From Streptomyces spinosus (GTDB lineage Bacteria; Actinomycetota; Actinomycetes; Streptomycetales; Streptomycetaceae): a stretch of DNA of 64,000 nucleotides. The stretch covers positions 124,001-188,000 of the forward strand of contig NZ_JAINRC010000014.1 in assembly GCF_020400655.1 (NCBI RefSeq), written 5' to 3'. Of this stretch, positions 45,819 through 56,660 are shown piece after piece; position 1 is the stretch's first letter; the number at the start of each line of letters is the position of its first letter. The position numbers and the translations under genes are program-made. Under the pieces are notes generated by a model, which was given only the letters and a program-made list of their open reading frames with translations, did no database searches and was not told the origin of the DNA.

Positions 45819-46190
45819 GTGCCTACGATCCAGCAGCTGGTCCGCAAGGGCCGGCAGGACAAGGTCGAGAAGAACAAGACGCCCGCACTCGAGGGTTCCC
45901 CTCAGCGTCGTGGCGTCTGCACGCGTGTGTTCACGACCACCCCGAAGAAGCCGAACTCGGCCCTCCGCAAGGTCGCGCGTGTGCGTCTGACCAGCGGCAT
46001 CGAGGTCACCGCTTACATTCCGGGTGAGGGACACAACCTGCAGGAGCACTCCATCGTGCTCGTGCGCGGCGGCCGTGTGAAGGACCTGCCGGGTGTTCGC
46101 TACAAGATCATCCGCGGCTCGCTCGACACCCAGGGTGTCAAGAACCGCAAGCAGGCTCGCAGCCGTTACGGCGCCAAGAAGGAGAAGTAA
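45819..46190 (+). CDS. rpsL: 30S ribosomal protein S12
   Basis: 123 residues from GTG at 45819. TTTPKKPNSALRK and GRVKDLPGVRYK show the wild-type lysines at the positions altered in streptomycin-resistant mutants (K43, K88). The open frame upstream to 45633 is leader. First gene of the str operon. Confidence 0.97.
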   Translation: MPTIQQLVRKGRQDKVEKNKTPALEGSPQRRGVCTRVFTTTPKKPNSALRKVARVRLTSGIEVTAYIPGEGHNLQEHSIVLVRGGRVKDLPGVRYKIIRGSLDTQGVKNRKQARSRYGAKKEK

Positions 46191-46192
46191 GA

Positions 46193-46663
46193 ATGCCTCG
46201 TAAGGGCCCCGCCCCGAAGCGCCCGGTCATCATCGACCCGGTCTACGGCTCTCCTCTGGTGACCTCCCTGATCAACAAGGTGCTGCTGAACGGCAAGCGC
46301 TCCACCGCCGAGCGCATCGTCTACGGCGCCATGGAGGGCCTGCGCGAGAAGACCGGCAACGACCCGGTCATCACGCTCAAGCGCGCTCTTGAGAACATCA
46401 AGCCGACCCTCGAGGTCAAGTCCCGCCGTGTCGGTGGCGCCACCTACCAGGTCCCGGTCGAGGTCAAGCCCGGCCGTGCCAACACCCTGGCGCTGCGCTG
46501 GCTGGTCGGTTACTCCCGCGCCCGTCGCGAGAAGACCATGACCGAGCGTCTCCTCAACGAGCTTCTCGACGCCTCCAACGGCCTCGGTGCGGCCGTGAAG
46601 AAGCGCGAGGACACCCACAAGATGGCCGAGTCCAACAAGGCCTTCGCGCACTACCGCTGGTAG
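46193..46663 (+). CDS. rpsG: 30S ribosomal protein S7
   Basis: 156 residues. PRKGPAPKRPVIIDPVYGSP and LRWLVGYSRARREKTMTERL are S7 signatures. Two bases after rpsL; its AAGGAG ribosome site lies inside rpsL. S7 is the repressor of the str operon in E. coli. Confidence 0.97.
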   Translation: MPRKGPAPKRPVIIDPVYGSPLVTSLINKVLLNGKRSTAERIVYGAMEGLREKTGNDPVITLKRALENIKPTLEVKSRRVGGATYQVPVEVKPGRANTLALRWLVGYSRARREKTMTERLLNELLDASNGLGAAVKKREDTHKMAESNKAFAHYRW

Positions 46664-46702
46664 TCGCTACCCACATCGAGACCGAGAGAAGACTGAAGCC
46701 TT

Positions 46703-48829
46703 ATGGCTACCACTTCACTTGACCTGGCCAGGGTCCGAAACATCGGGATCATGGCCCACATCGACGCGGGCAAGACGACCACCACCGAGCGGATCCTGTT
46801 CTACACCGGTGTGTCTTACAAGATCGGTGAGGTCCACGACGGCGCTGCCACCATGGACTGGATGGAGCAGGAGCAGGAGCGTGGCATCACGATCACCTCT
46901 GCTGCCACCACCTGTCACTGGTCGCTGGAGGACGTCGACCACACCATCAACATCATCGACACGCCGGGTCACGTCGACTTCACCGTCGAGGTGGAGCGTT
47001 CCCTGCGCGTGCTCGACGGTGCTGTCACGGTGTTCGACGGCGTCGCCGGCGTGGAGCCCCAGTCCGAGACGGTGTGGCGTCAGGCGGACCGCTACGGCGT
47101 TCCGCGTATCTGCTTCGTCAACAAGCTCGACCGCACCGGTGCCGAGTTCCACCGCTGTGTCGACATGATCTCCGACCGTCTGGGCGCGCAGCCGCTGGTC
47201 ATGCAGCTGCCGATCGGTGCCGAGGCGGACTTCAAGGGCGTCGTCGACCTGGTGAAGATGAAGGCCCTGGTCTGGTCGGCCGAGGCGACCAAGGGCGAGA
47301 TGTACGACACCGTCGACATCCCCGCCACGCACACCGAGGCCGCCGAGGAGTGGCGCGGCAAGCTGGTCGAGGCCGTCGCCGAGAACGACGAAGAGATCAT
47401 GGAGCTGTACCTGGAGGGCGAGGAGCCCACCGAGGAGCAGCTGTACGCCGCGATCCGTCGTATCACCATCGCGTCCGGCAAGGGCACCGGCACCACCGTC
47501 ACCCCGGTGTTCTGCGGCACCGCGTTCAAGAACAAGGGCGTCCAGCCCCTGCTCGACGCGGTCGTGCGCTACCTGCCGTCCCCGGTCGACATCGAGGCCA
47601 TCGAGGGCCACGACGTCAAGGACCCGGAGACGGTCATCAAGCGCAAGCCGTCCGACGAGGAGCCGCTGTCCGCGCTGGCGTTCAAGATCATGAGCGACCC
47701 GCACCTGGGCAAGCTGACCTTCGTCCGCGTGTACTCCGGCCGCCTGGAGTCCGGCAGCTCTGTGCTGAACTCCGTCAAGGGCAAGAAGGAGCGCATCGGC
47801 AAGATCTACCGCATGCACGCCAACAAGCGTGAGGAGATCGAGTCGGTGGGCGCCGGCGACATCGTCGCCGTCATGGGCCTGAAGCAGACCACCACCGGTG
47901 AGACGCTGTCCGACGACAAGCAGCCGGTGATCCTGGAGTCCATGGACTTCCCGGCGCCGGTCATCCAGGTCGCCATCGAGCCCAAGTCGAAGGGCGACCA
48001 GGAGAAGCTGGGCGTCGCGATCCAGCGCCTGGCCGAGGAGGACCCGTCCTTCCAGGTCCACTCGGACGAGGAGACCGGCCAGACCATCATCGGCGGTATG
48101 GGCGAGCTGCACCTCGAGGTGCTCGTCGACCGTATGCGCCGTGAGTTCAAGGTCGAGGCCAACGTCGGCAAGCCGCAGGTCGCCTACCGCGAGACCATCC
48201 GCAAGGCGGTCGAGAAGGTCGAGTACACCCACAAGAAGCAGACGGGTGGTACCGGTCAGTTCGCCCGCGTCATCATCGCGATCGAGCCGATCGAGAGCGG
48301 CGACGCCTCGTACGAGTTCGTCAACAAGGTGACCGGTGGCCGCGTGCCGAAGGAGTACATCCCTTCGGTCGACGCCGGTGCGCAGGAGGCCATGCAGTTC
48401 GGCATCCTCGCCGGTTACGAGATGACCGGTGTCCGCGTCACGCTGCTCGACGGTGCCTACCACGAGGTGGACTCCTCCGAGCTCGCGTTCAAGATCGCCG
48501 GTTCGCAGGCCTTCAAGGAGGCCGCGCGCAAGGCCAGCCCTGTGCTCCTTGAGCCGATGATGGCCGTCGAGGTCACCACGCCCGAGGACTACATGGGTGA
48601 GGTCATCGGCGACATCAACTCCCGCCGTGGCCAGATCCAGGCCATGGAGGAGCGGGCTGGTGCCCGCGTCGTCAAGGGCCTCGTGCCCCTGTCGGAGATG
48701 TTCGGCTACGTCGGCGACCTCCGCAGCAAGACGTCGGGTCGCGCAAGCTACTCGATGCAGTTCGACTCCTACGCCGAGGTTCCGCGGAACGTCGCCGAGG
48801 AGATCATCGCGAAGGCCAAGGGCGAGTAA
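46703..48829 (+). CDS. fusA: Elongation factor G
   Basis: 708 residues. GTPase motifs AHIDAGKTTTTERIL (G1), RGITITSA (G2), DTPGHVDF (G3), NKLDR (G4), then EF-G domains II-V (MGELHLEVLVDRMRREFKV). Catalyses translocation. The start ATG is 39 bases after rpsG with a weak ribosome site. Confidence 0.97.
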   Translation: MATTSLDLARVRNIGIMAHIDAGKTTTTERILFYTGVSYKIGEVHDGAATMDWMEQEQERGITITSAATTCHWSLEDVDHTINIIDTPGHVDFTVEVERSLRVLDGAVTVFDGVAGVEPQSETVWRQADRYGVPRICFVNKLDRTGAEFHRCVDMISDRLGAQPLVMQLPIGAEADFKGVVDLVKMKALVWSAEATKGEMYDTVDIPATHTEAAEEWRGKLVEAVAENDEEIMELYLEGEEPTEEQLYAAIRRITIASGKGTGTTVTPVFCGTAFKNKGVQPLLDAVVRYLPSPVDIEAIEGHDVKDPETVIKRKPSDEEPLSALAFKIMSDPHLGKLTFVRVYSGRLESGSSVLNSVKGKKERIGKIYRMHANKREEIESVGAGDIVAVMGLKQTTTGETLSDDKQPVILESMDFPAPVIQVAIEPKSKGDQEKLGVAIQRLAEEDPSFQVHSDEETGQTIIGGMGELHLEVLVDRMRREFKVEANVGKPQVAYRETIRKAVEKVEYTHKKQTGGTGQFARVIIAIEPIESGDASYEFVNKVTGGRVPKEYIPSVDAGAQEAMQFGILAGYEMTGVRVTLLDGAYHEVDSSELAFKIAGSQAFKEAARKASPVLLEPMMAVEVTTPEDYMGEVIGDINSRRGQIQAMEERAGARVVKGLVPLSEMFGYVGDLRSKTSGRASYSMQFDSYAEVPRNVAEEIIAKAKGE

Positions 48830-48872
48830 CGCACCGCGTTCACACGCCGTAGGCTTGACTCCGGAGCCTCCA

Positions 48873-48906
48873 GGGGCAAACGTCCGCAATCGCGAGCGTT
48901 TGCCCC
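48873..48906 (+). promoter_or_regulatory. Hairpin in fusA-tuf spacer
   Basis: GGGGCAAACG (48873-48882) and CGTTTGCCCC (48897-48906) perfect inverted repeat, with TTGACT at 48855 upstream. In Streptomyces tuf1 has its own promoter in this spacer; the hairpin may modulate readthrough. No clear -10 was found. Confidence 0.5.
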
Positions 48907-48985
48907 GGGTTCCGGGCCTTTACAGCAAAGATCACCTGGCGCCGATGAAGTAAGGCGTACAGAACCACTCCACAGGAGGACCCCA

Positions 48986-50179
<1,194 letters not shown>

Positions 50180-50240
50180 GTCCGCTTGCTTGAGGCTTGA
50201 CGGCCCGAGGGCCAGTGCCTGACCCGAAGGTCTCGACCTG

Positions 50241-50279
50241 CGAGAGGCCCGTACGACTCCGGTCGTACGGGCCTCTTCG
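50241..50279 (+). terminator. str operon terminator
   Basis: AGAGGCCCGTACGAC (50243-50257) and GTCGTACGGGCCTCT (50262-50276) perfect 15-bp stem with a TCCG loop, 62 bases past tuf. Confidence 0.9.
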
Positions 50280-50362
50280 CGTGTCTGCCCCTTCGCACGG
50301 GTGCCTTCTCGAACGCCCGCCCCTTCGTACGTCCCCGCCCGGGACCGCATACGGTTCTCCGG

Positions 50363-51124
50363 GTGAGGAAGAGGACCTTGATACGCGCGGCGCTGCAGAC
50401 CGTCGTCCCCTGGCTGGCCGTGGCGGCCGTGGTGATCGCCATGGCCTGGCAGCAGGGGCTGTTGCGGCTGTTCTCCCAGGGCGCGCCGGCCGCGTCGGGC
50501 CCGGCCCGCACGGTCGCGCTGCCGGGGGGCGGGTTCTCCGACGGCGGCCGGTGCGGGACCAAGGGCTACCACTACTTCCCGCTGCCCGCGTCCGCGTCGG
50601 CACCCCCCGCCGCGGAGCCCGCGACCCCGGCGCCCGGCCCGCGGCTCGTCCTCGGTTCCTACGGCTACGAGAAGCTCTCCCGCGCCCCCGGCCGTTTCAC
50701 CATCGGCCTGCTGTTCGCTCCCGGTCCCAAGGGGTCGCTGGAGCTGTCGCGGACCCTGGGCGATGAGGGCGTCGCCGTGGAGATCGAGGGCCCGCGGGGG
50801 CTGGTCGGCGGGGCGCACGGCCTGCCCGTCACCTGGGATCACGCCACGAGGTCCGGCACCGGGGAGAGCGCCCGGGTGTCCGTGCCGCTGGAGGCGCTGT
50901 GCCCCGGGCAGGACGCGAGGACCGTGGTGGACAGGATGCGGCCACCGATCGACTCCTCGAACACCATCACCGGCCAGCCGGCCTACACCCTGACCGTGTC
51001 GGTGCGCGACCCGGGGATCGGGGCGCAGCGCAGGACGATCGGCCTCCCGCTGGGCGGCAACCTGCTCAGTGCGACCAACCTGGTGCCGGAGGACGGCTTC
51101 ATGGTCGCGAGCGCTGCGTACTGA
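50363..51124 (+). CDS. Membrane-anchored hypothetical protein
   Basis: 253 residues from GTG. One N-terminal helix (VVPWLAVAAVVIAMAW, about residues 14-30) acts as signal anchor, then a Pro/Ala linker and an extracellular domain with two Cys (GGRCGTKGYHYF, LEALCPGQ) that could pair. No family recognised. Confidence 0.65.
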   Translation: MRKRTLIRAALQTVVPWLAVAAVVIAMAWQQGLLRLFSQGAPAASGPARTVALPGGGFSDGGRCGTKGYHYFPLPASASAPPAAEPATPAPGPRLVLGSYGYEKLSRAPGRFTIGLLFAPGPKGSLELSRTLGDEGVAVEIEGPRGLVGGAHGLPVTWDHATRSGTGESARVSVPLEALCPGQDARTVVDRMRPPIDSSNTITGQPAYTLTVSVRDPGIGAQRRTIGLPLGGNLLSATNLVPEDGFMVASAAY

Positions 51125-51235
51125 CGGCTCCGAAACTATTCGGCGCGTACGACCCGTTCCCCCCGCCCCCGCCTCCCCCCACTATTTGTCATGCCTGTGA
51201 GCAAATAGGTGCCGGAGCGGCTGGAGGGGTGAGGT

Positions 51236-54200
51236 ATGTCGTCTGCGCACGTCGGCCGTAGGGCGGTGCTCGGCGGGACGGTCCTGAGCGCGGGGCTGGC
51301 CGCGATGCCCGTGGGGGCGTCGGGGACGGCGGCGGCGGCCCCGGGCGACGGGCTGCGGGTGACGGACCCGGGGGCGTACATCTCGTTCACGGGCGGCGTC
51401 TTCTCGCTGGTCGGCGCGCCCGTGGTGGTGAGCGCGCAGGACCACCCCGGCGTCGTACGGGTGGCCGGGGACCTCCGGGACGACCTGGCGCGGGTGACCG
51501 GCGTCCGCCCGGGCACGACGATCGGCCGCTTCCCGGTCCTGCTCGGCACGATCGGCCGCAGCCCGCTGATCGACGGCCTGATCCGGTCCGGGAAGCTGGA
51601 CGTCACGGGCGTGCGGGGCAGGTGGGAGACCTCGCTCCAGACGGTCGTGGAGCATCCGATGCCGGGTGTGGAGCGGGCGTTCGTCATCGCGGGCAGCGAC
51701 CCCAGGGGCACGATCTTCGGGGCGTACGACGTCTCGTACGGCATCGGCGTCTCGCCCTGGCACTGGTGGGACGACGTACCGCCGGCCCGGCGCGACGCGG
51801 TCTGGGTGGAGGCGGGCCGCTTCACCCAGGGGACTCCGGTGGTGAAGTACCGGGGTGTCTTCATCAACGACGAGAACCCGGCGCTCGGCACCTGGGCCCC
51901 GGCGTACTTCGGCGAAGGGAAGGCACCCGGCTACCCCGGCGGCTTCACCGCCGACTTCTACGCGAAGGTCTTCGAGGTCCTGCTGCGCCTGAAGGGCAAC
52001 TACCTGTGGCCGGCGGTGTGGGGCCGGGCGTTCGCGGAGGACGACCCGGACAACCACCGGCGGGCGGCGGAGTACGGCATCGTCATGGGCACGTCCCACG
52101 AGGCGCCGATGATGCGGGGCATCGAGGAATGGAACCGGCACGCCGGCTCCGGGACCGACCCCTACGGAGGCACGGGCGAGTGGTCCTACCGCCGCAACGC
52201 GGAGGCGATCCGCGCGTACTGGCGCGTCGGCATCCAGCGCATGGTCGACCAGGACTTCGAGGGCGTCGTCACCCTCGGCATGCGCGGCAACGGGGACACC
52301 GGCCTGCCCGACGGCGACGGCATCGAACTGATGCAGCAGATCATCGCCGACCAGCGCCGCATCATCGAGGAGGTGACCGGCAGGCCGGCGGCCGAGACCC
52401 CCCAGGTCTGGACCCTCTACAAGGAGGTCCAGCGCTACTGGGACCGCGGCCTGCGCGCCCCGGACGACGTCACCGTGGTCCTCACGGACGACAACTGGGG
52501 CAACATCCGCAAGCACCCGGACGGCCCGCGCACCGGCGGCTACGGCCTGTACTACCACTTCGACTACGTCGGTGCCGGCCGCAACTACAAGTGGGTCGAC
52601 ACCGCGAACGTCAGGAACGTCTGGGACCAGCTCCACCAGGCGCACGCCTACGGCAACCACGGCCTGTGGGTGGCCAACGTCGGCGACCTGAAGGGCAACG
52701 AGCTGCCGACGGAGTTCTTCCTCTCCTACGCCTGGAACCCCGACGCCTGGCCGCTGGAGCGCCTCGGCGCCTGGGAGGAGCGCTACGCCCGCCAGAACTT
52801 CGGCGAGGCGCAGGCGAAGGAGATCGCGTCCCTGCTGGCGGCCTACGGCCGGCTCCAGGCCCGCCGCAAGCCGGAACTGCTGAACCGCCGGATCACCCTC
52901 TCGGGCGACCAGGTCGTGTACGACGACCGGCAGAGCCCGTACTACTTCGCGCACCGCGAGCTGGAACGGGTCACCGAGGAGTGGCGCGCGCTGGGCCGCC
53001 GTGCGGAACGCGTCGAGCGCAGACTGCCGGAGCGGCTGCGGGACGCGTGGTTCGAACTGGCCGGCTACGCGGTCACGGCGACCGCGAACCTGTACGCGCT
53101 GCGGGAGGCGGAGTTCACGAACCTGCTGTACGCGGCGCAGGGCCGGGCCGCGGCGAACGACCGCGCTGCACGAGCCGAAGCCGCCCTCGGCCGGGACTTC
53201 GCCCTCGCGGACCGCTTCAACTTCCGTGTCGCCGACGGCAAGTGGCGGGGCTTCCAGACCCAGCCCCACATCGACTACGGCGACGTCGACCGCTACGGCC
53301 CCAACGCGGGCTGGCAGCAGCCGGAGAAGGACAACGTGGCGCTGCCGGACGTGCTGTTCCCCGCGGTACGGCGCATCGAGGTGCCCTCGGGAGCGGAGCT
53401 GGGCGTGTCGGTGGACGGCGCGGAGGACGCGGGGCAGTGGTGGCCGGGGGGCTCCTCCTCGGCCGCGTCCCTGCCGCCGTTCAGCCCGTACCAGACCCGC
53501 CCCCGGCAGTACCTGGAGATCTTCAACCGGGGCCGTACGCCCTTCCCGTACGAGGTCGCGGTCTCGGCGCCGTGGCTGCGGGTGGACCGCCCGCGCGGCC
53601 GGGTGGACCAGCAGGTCCGCCTGGAGGTGGAGGTGGACTGGTCCCGGGTGCCGGCCGGGCGCACCGAGGCGACCCTGACGGTGCGCGGCGCGGGGGCGTC
53701 GGTGCCGGTGCGCTGCGTGGCGGAGCGCCCGTCGGGCGTGCGGGCGCGGGGCTTCGTGGAGGCCGGCGGCTACGTGGCGATCGACGCCGAGCACTACGAC
53801 CGGGCGGTCGGCCGGTGGCGCCGTATCGACGGCATCGGACGGACCGGGGCGGGCATGACGCCGTGGCCGGTCACGTCCCCGAGCCGGGTCCCCGCAGGCT
53901 CCTCCCCGCACCTGGAGTACGAGGTGACGTTGCTGTCCGCCCCCGGCGAGGTGACGGTGTGGGCCCACCTGTCCCCGCGCAACCCGGCCGTCCCCGGCGT
54001 GCCGGGCCTGCGCTACGGCGTCTCGCTGGACGACGGGCCGGTCCGGACCGTCGACATCACGGCGGGCGCGGACGACGGCGCCCTGAACACGGTCTGGGCC
54101 CGCCACACCTCGGACAACGTCAACGCGACGGCCACCACGCACACCGTGACCGGGCCGGGCGTCCACCGGCTGAGGTTCTGGATGGTGGACCCGACGGTGG

Positions 54201-54292
54201 TGGTGCAACGCCTGCTGATCGACACGGGCGGGCTGCCTCGGCTGTACCTGGGGCCGCTGGAGAGCATGCGGGTGGGGCGGGGTCACCCGTAG
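51236..54292 (+). CDS. Glycoside hydrolase family 115 protein, Tat-exported
   Basis: 1018 residues. Signal peptide with twin arginine (HVGRRAVLGGTVLSAGLAA) and cleavage near residue 36. The body matches GH115 alpha-glucuronidases, which remove (4-O-methyl)glucuronic acid from xylan: FGAYDVSYGIGVSPWHWWDD, KYRGVFINDENPALGTW, GTSHEAPMMRG, VLTDDNWGNIR. C-terminal beta-sandwich part from about 780. GGAGGGG ribosome site. An isolated xylan-degradation gene beside r-protein operons. Confidence 0.88.
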   Translation: MSSAHVGRRAVLGGTVLSAGLAAMPVGASGTAAAAPGDGLRVTDPGAYISFTGGVFSLVGAPVVVSAQDHPGVVRVAGDLRDDLARVTGVRPGTTIGRFPVLLGTIGRSPLIDGLIRSGKLDVTGVRGRWETSLQTVVEHPMPGVERAFVIAGSDPRGTIFGAYDVSYGIGVSPWHWWDDVPPARRDAVWVEAGRFTQGTPVVKYRGVFINDENPALGTWAPAYFGEGKAPGYPGGFTADFYAKVFEVLLRLKGNYLWPAVWGRAFAEDDPDNHRRAAEYGIVMGTSHEAPMMRGIEEWNRHAGSGTDPYGGTGEWSYRRNAEAIRAYWRVGIQRMVDQDFEGVVTLGMRGNGDTGLPDGDGIELMQQIIADQRRIIEEVTGRPAAETPQVWTLYKEVQRYWDRGLRAPDDVTVVLTDDNWGNIRKHPDGPRTGGYGLYYHFDYVGAGRNYKWVDTANVRNVWDQLHQAHAYGNHGLWVANVGDLKGNELPTEFFLSYAWNPDAWPLERLGAWEERYARQNFGEAQAKEIASLLAAYGRLQARRKPELLNRRITLSGDQVVYDDRQSPYYFAHRELERVTEEWRALGRRAERVERRLPERLRDAWFELAGYAVTATANLYALREAEFTNLLYAAQGRAAANDRAARAEAALGRDFALADRFNFRVADGKWRGFQTQPHIDYGDVDRYGPNAGWQQPEKDNVALPDVLFPAVRRIEVPSGAELGVSVDGAEDAGQWWPGGSSSAASLPPFSPYQTRPRQYLEIFNRGRTPFPYEVAVSAPWLRVDRPRGRVDQQVRLEVEVDWSRVPAGRTEATLTVRGAGASVPVRCVAERPSGVRARGFVEAGGYVAIDAEHYDRAVGRWRRIDGIGRTGAGMTPWPVTSPSRVPAGSSPHLEYEVTLLSAPGEVTVWAHLSPRNPAVPGVPGLRYGVSLDDGPVRTVDITAGADDGALNTVWARHTSDNVNATATTHTVTGPGVHRLRFWMVDPTVVVQRLLIDTGGLPRLYLGPLESMRVGRGHP

Positions 54293-54615
54293 CGCGGCTT
54301 AGGCTCTGGTCATCGCCTGACGCGCGGCTCAAGGCTAGGCCCGAGTCCGCTTCGTGCTGCCCACCGCGACGGTGGTGGAGACCGGCAACCACGTGTTCCA
54401 GATCAAGGACGTGGGCCGAGCTGCCGTGAGCGAGGTCTGATGGTCGCTTCCCGTGGGAAATCCCGGAGTCCACGGATGGTTCGGGAGCCGGTGACGGAGC
54501 TGGGCGGCCCTGGGACGCCGGTTCAGGTATCGACCTCGCCCGCGGCCGGGGCGCCGAACACCTCAGCGTGGCTGCGGCAAGGTGCGGATCATGTCCACGC
54601 CGTGAGGCGGACGGT

Positions 54616-54643
54616 TTGACCTACGTCACCTTCGGGGTAATCT
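54616..54643 (+). promoter_or_regulatory. S10 operon promoter candidate
   Basis: TTGACC (54616-54621), 16-base spacer, TAATCT (54638-54643). It would give a leader of about 380 bases before rpsJ. Confidence 0.6.
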
Positions 54644-54938
54644 CTTCGGCTCGATTGGCGGTCTGCCTGCCCCATATGGCAGACTGTCCGAGTTGCTCGG
54701 TCGAGTGTTGATGCTGCGCGCCTCCCGCCGGGAGGACCGGAAGCGAGTCCCACAGTACTCGTCGTCCTAACTGCCCTAGGGCAGCACTGGGACGGACGTA
54801 CGGGAATCTTCCGGGAAGCGTGGGCGCGGCACCGGCCAGGCGCCCGGTGGACCCGAGGTCCCCGGTCCGCGGTTCCGGAAGGGCCGTGTCAATCCCGCAG
54901 GGATGTTCGAACAAGGGACATCCGTGTCAGCGGGAGTG

Positions 54939-54963
54939 CGACACGCCCGACCGCGTGGGTCGG
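54939..54963 (+). promoter_or_regulatory. Leader element shared by str and S10 operons (copy 2)
   Basis: The same 25-mer as at 45744-45768 with one G/A difference. Here CGTGTC (54923-54928) can also pair with GACACG (54940-54945), adding a second stem before the CCCGACC/GGGTCGG hairpin. Confidence 0.7.
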
Positions 54964-55028
54964 AGAACGAGGGATGCAGGAACCGCCGGGTTCCAGAGCG
55001 TGAGAAGAGACAGGACTACTGAGTAGCC

Positions 55029-55337
55029 ATGGCGGGACAGAAGATCCGCATTCGGCTCAAGGCCTACGACCACGAGGTCATCGACTCCTCGGCGAAGAAG
55101 ATCGTCGAGACGGTGACCCGTACCGGTGCGTCGGTCGCGGGCCCGGTGCCGCTGCCCACTGAGAAGAACGTGTACTGCGTCATCAAGTCGCCGCACAAGT
55201 ACAAGGACTCGCGCGAGCACTTCGAGATGCGCACGCACAAGCGCCTGATCGACATCCTCGACCCGACCCCCAAGACCGTTGACTCTCTGATGCGACTCGA
55301 CCTCCCGGCCGGTGTCGACATCGAGATCAAGCTCTGA
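55029..55337 (+). CDS. rpsJ: 30S ribosomal protein S10
   Basis: 102 residues: AGQKIRIRLKAYDHEVIDSS and HFEMRTHKRLIDILDPTPKT. First gene of the S10 operon. In other bacteria S10 also works as NusE in antitermination. Confidence 0.97.
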   Translation: MAGQKIRIRLKAYDHEVIDSSAKKIVETVTRTGASVAGPVPLPTEKNVYCVIKSPHKYKDSREHFEMRTHKRLIDILDPTPKTVDSLMRLDLPAGVDIEIKL

Positions 55338-55353
55338 GGCTGGTGGGCTGAGA

Positions 55354-55998
55354 ATGGCTAAGCAGATCAAGGGCATCCTGGGCGAGAAGCTCGGCATGAC
55401 GCAGGTGTGGGACGAGAACAACCGTGTTGTTCCGGTCACCGTCGTCAAGGCTGGGCCCAACGTCGTCACCCAGGTCCGCACGAACGACGTCGACGGCTAC
55501 GAGTCCGTCCAGATCGCCTTCGGCGAGATCGACCCGCGCAAGGTGAACAAGCCCCTCAAGGGCCACTTCGCCAAGGCCGACGTCACCCCCCGTCGCCACC
55601 TCGTCGAGATCCGCACCGCGGACGCCTCCGAGTACACGCTGGGCCAGGAGATCACCGCTGAGGTGTTCGAGGCCGGCGTGAAGGTCGACGTGACCGGCAA
55701 GAGCAAGGGCAAGGGCTTCGCCGGTGTCATGAAGCGCCACAACTTCCGTGGCCTCGGCGCCGGACACGGCACCCAGCGCAAGCACCGCTCCCCCGGTTCC
55801 ATCGGTGGCTGTGCCACCCCGGGCCGTGTGTTCAAGGGCCTCCGCATGGCGGGTCGCATGGGCAACGAGCGGGTCACCACCCAGAACCTGACCGTCCACG
55901 CCGTTGACGCGGAGAAGGGTCTGCTGCTCATCAAGGGCGCGGTTCCCGGTCCGAACGGCGGCCTCGTCCTGGTCCGCACCGCGGCCAAGGGGGCCTGA
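55354..55998 (+). CDS. rplC: 50S ribosomal protein L3
   Basis: 214 residues from ATG at 55354. AKQIKGILGEKLGMTQVWDE and FAGVMKRHNFRGLGAGHGTQ signatures; the long finger reaches the peptidyl transferase centre. Upstream in-frame start at 55312 lies inside rpsJ and is not used. Confidence 0.97.
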   Translation: MAKQIKGILGEKLGMTQVWDENNRVVPVTVVKAGPNVVTQVRTNDVDGYESVQIAFGEIDPRKVNKPLKGHFAKADVTPRRHLVEIRTADASEYTLGQEITAEVFEAGVKVDVTGKSKGKGFAGVMKRHNFRGLGAGHGTQRKHRSPGSIGGCATPGRVFKGLRMAGRMGNERVTTQNLTVHAVDAEKGLLLIKGAVPGPNGGLVLVRTAAKGA

Positions 55999-56006
55999 GG
56001 TAACCG

Positions 56007-56660
56007 ATGAGCACTGTTGACATCCTTTCGCCGGCGGGCGAGAAGGCCGGTTCCGTCGAGCTCCCCGCGGAGATCTTCGACGCCAAGGTCAGCGTTCCGC
56101 TGATCCACCAGGTCGTCGTCGCGCAGCTGGCCGCTGCCCGTCAGGGCACGCACAAGACCAAGACCCGCGGTGAAGTCCGTGGTGGCGGCAAGAAGCCGTA
56201 CCGCCAGAAGGGCACCGGTCGCGCCCGTCAGGGTTCGACCCGCGCGCCGCAGTTCGCCGGTGGTGGCGTCGTGCACGGTCCCGTGCCGCGCGACTACTCG
56301 CAGCGCACCCCGAAGAAGATGAAGGCCGCCGCCCTGCGCGGTGCCCTCACCGACCGGGCGCGTCACAACCGCATCCACGTCGTCTCTGGCGTGGTCGAGG
56401 GCGGGAACCCCAGCACCAAGGCCGCCAAGTCGCTGTTCGGCAAGATCTCGGAGCGCAAGAACCTGCTCCTGGTCGTCGACCGCGCCGACGAGGCCGCGTG
56501 GCTGTCCGCCCGCAACCTGCCCCAGGTCCACATCCTGGAGCCGGGCCAGCTGAACACGTACGACGTTCTCGTCTCGGACGACGTGGTCTTCACCCAGGCC
56601 GCTTTCGAGTCCTTCGTCGCCGGCCCGAAGGCCAACGACACCGAAGGGACTGAGGTCTGA
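56007..56660 (+). CDS. rplD: 50S ribosomal protein L4
   Basis: 217 residues. TRGEVRGGGKKPYRQKGTGR is the L4 exit-tunnel loop. In E. coli L4 represses the S10 operon through the leader; whether this holds here is unknown. Its TGA overlaps the rplW ATG. Confidence 0.97.
   Translation: MSTVDILSPAGEKAGSVELPAEIFDAKVSVPLIHQVVVAQLAAARQGTHKTKTRGEVRGGGKKPYRQKGTGRARQGSTRAPQFAGGGVVHGPVPRDYSQRTPKKMKAAALRGALTDRARHNRIHVVSGVVEGGNPSTKAAKSLFGKISERKNLLLVVDRADEAAWLSARNLPQVHILEPGQLNTYDVLVSDDVVFTQAAFESFVAGPKANDTEGTEV

Larger units (their letters stand above)
54293..55028. other. Intergenic, GH115 / rpsJ
   Basis: 736 bases. At 54339-54440 an open stretch without start reads RFVLPTATVVETGNHVFQIK and ends at TGA, perhaps a gene remnant. 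After it come a promoter candidate (54616-54643), a GTCTGCC/GGCAGAC hairpin (54661-54684), the palindrome CTGCCCTAGGGCAG (54771-54784), and the shared leader element. The long rpsJ leader is thus richly structured. Confidence 0.55.

Noticed and set aside
46715..48889. 724-codon antisense frame over fusA
   Set aside because: Same codon-bias shadow; no ribosome site or recognisable domain.
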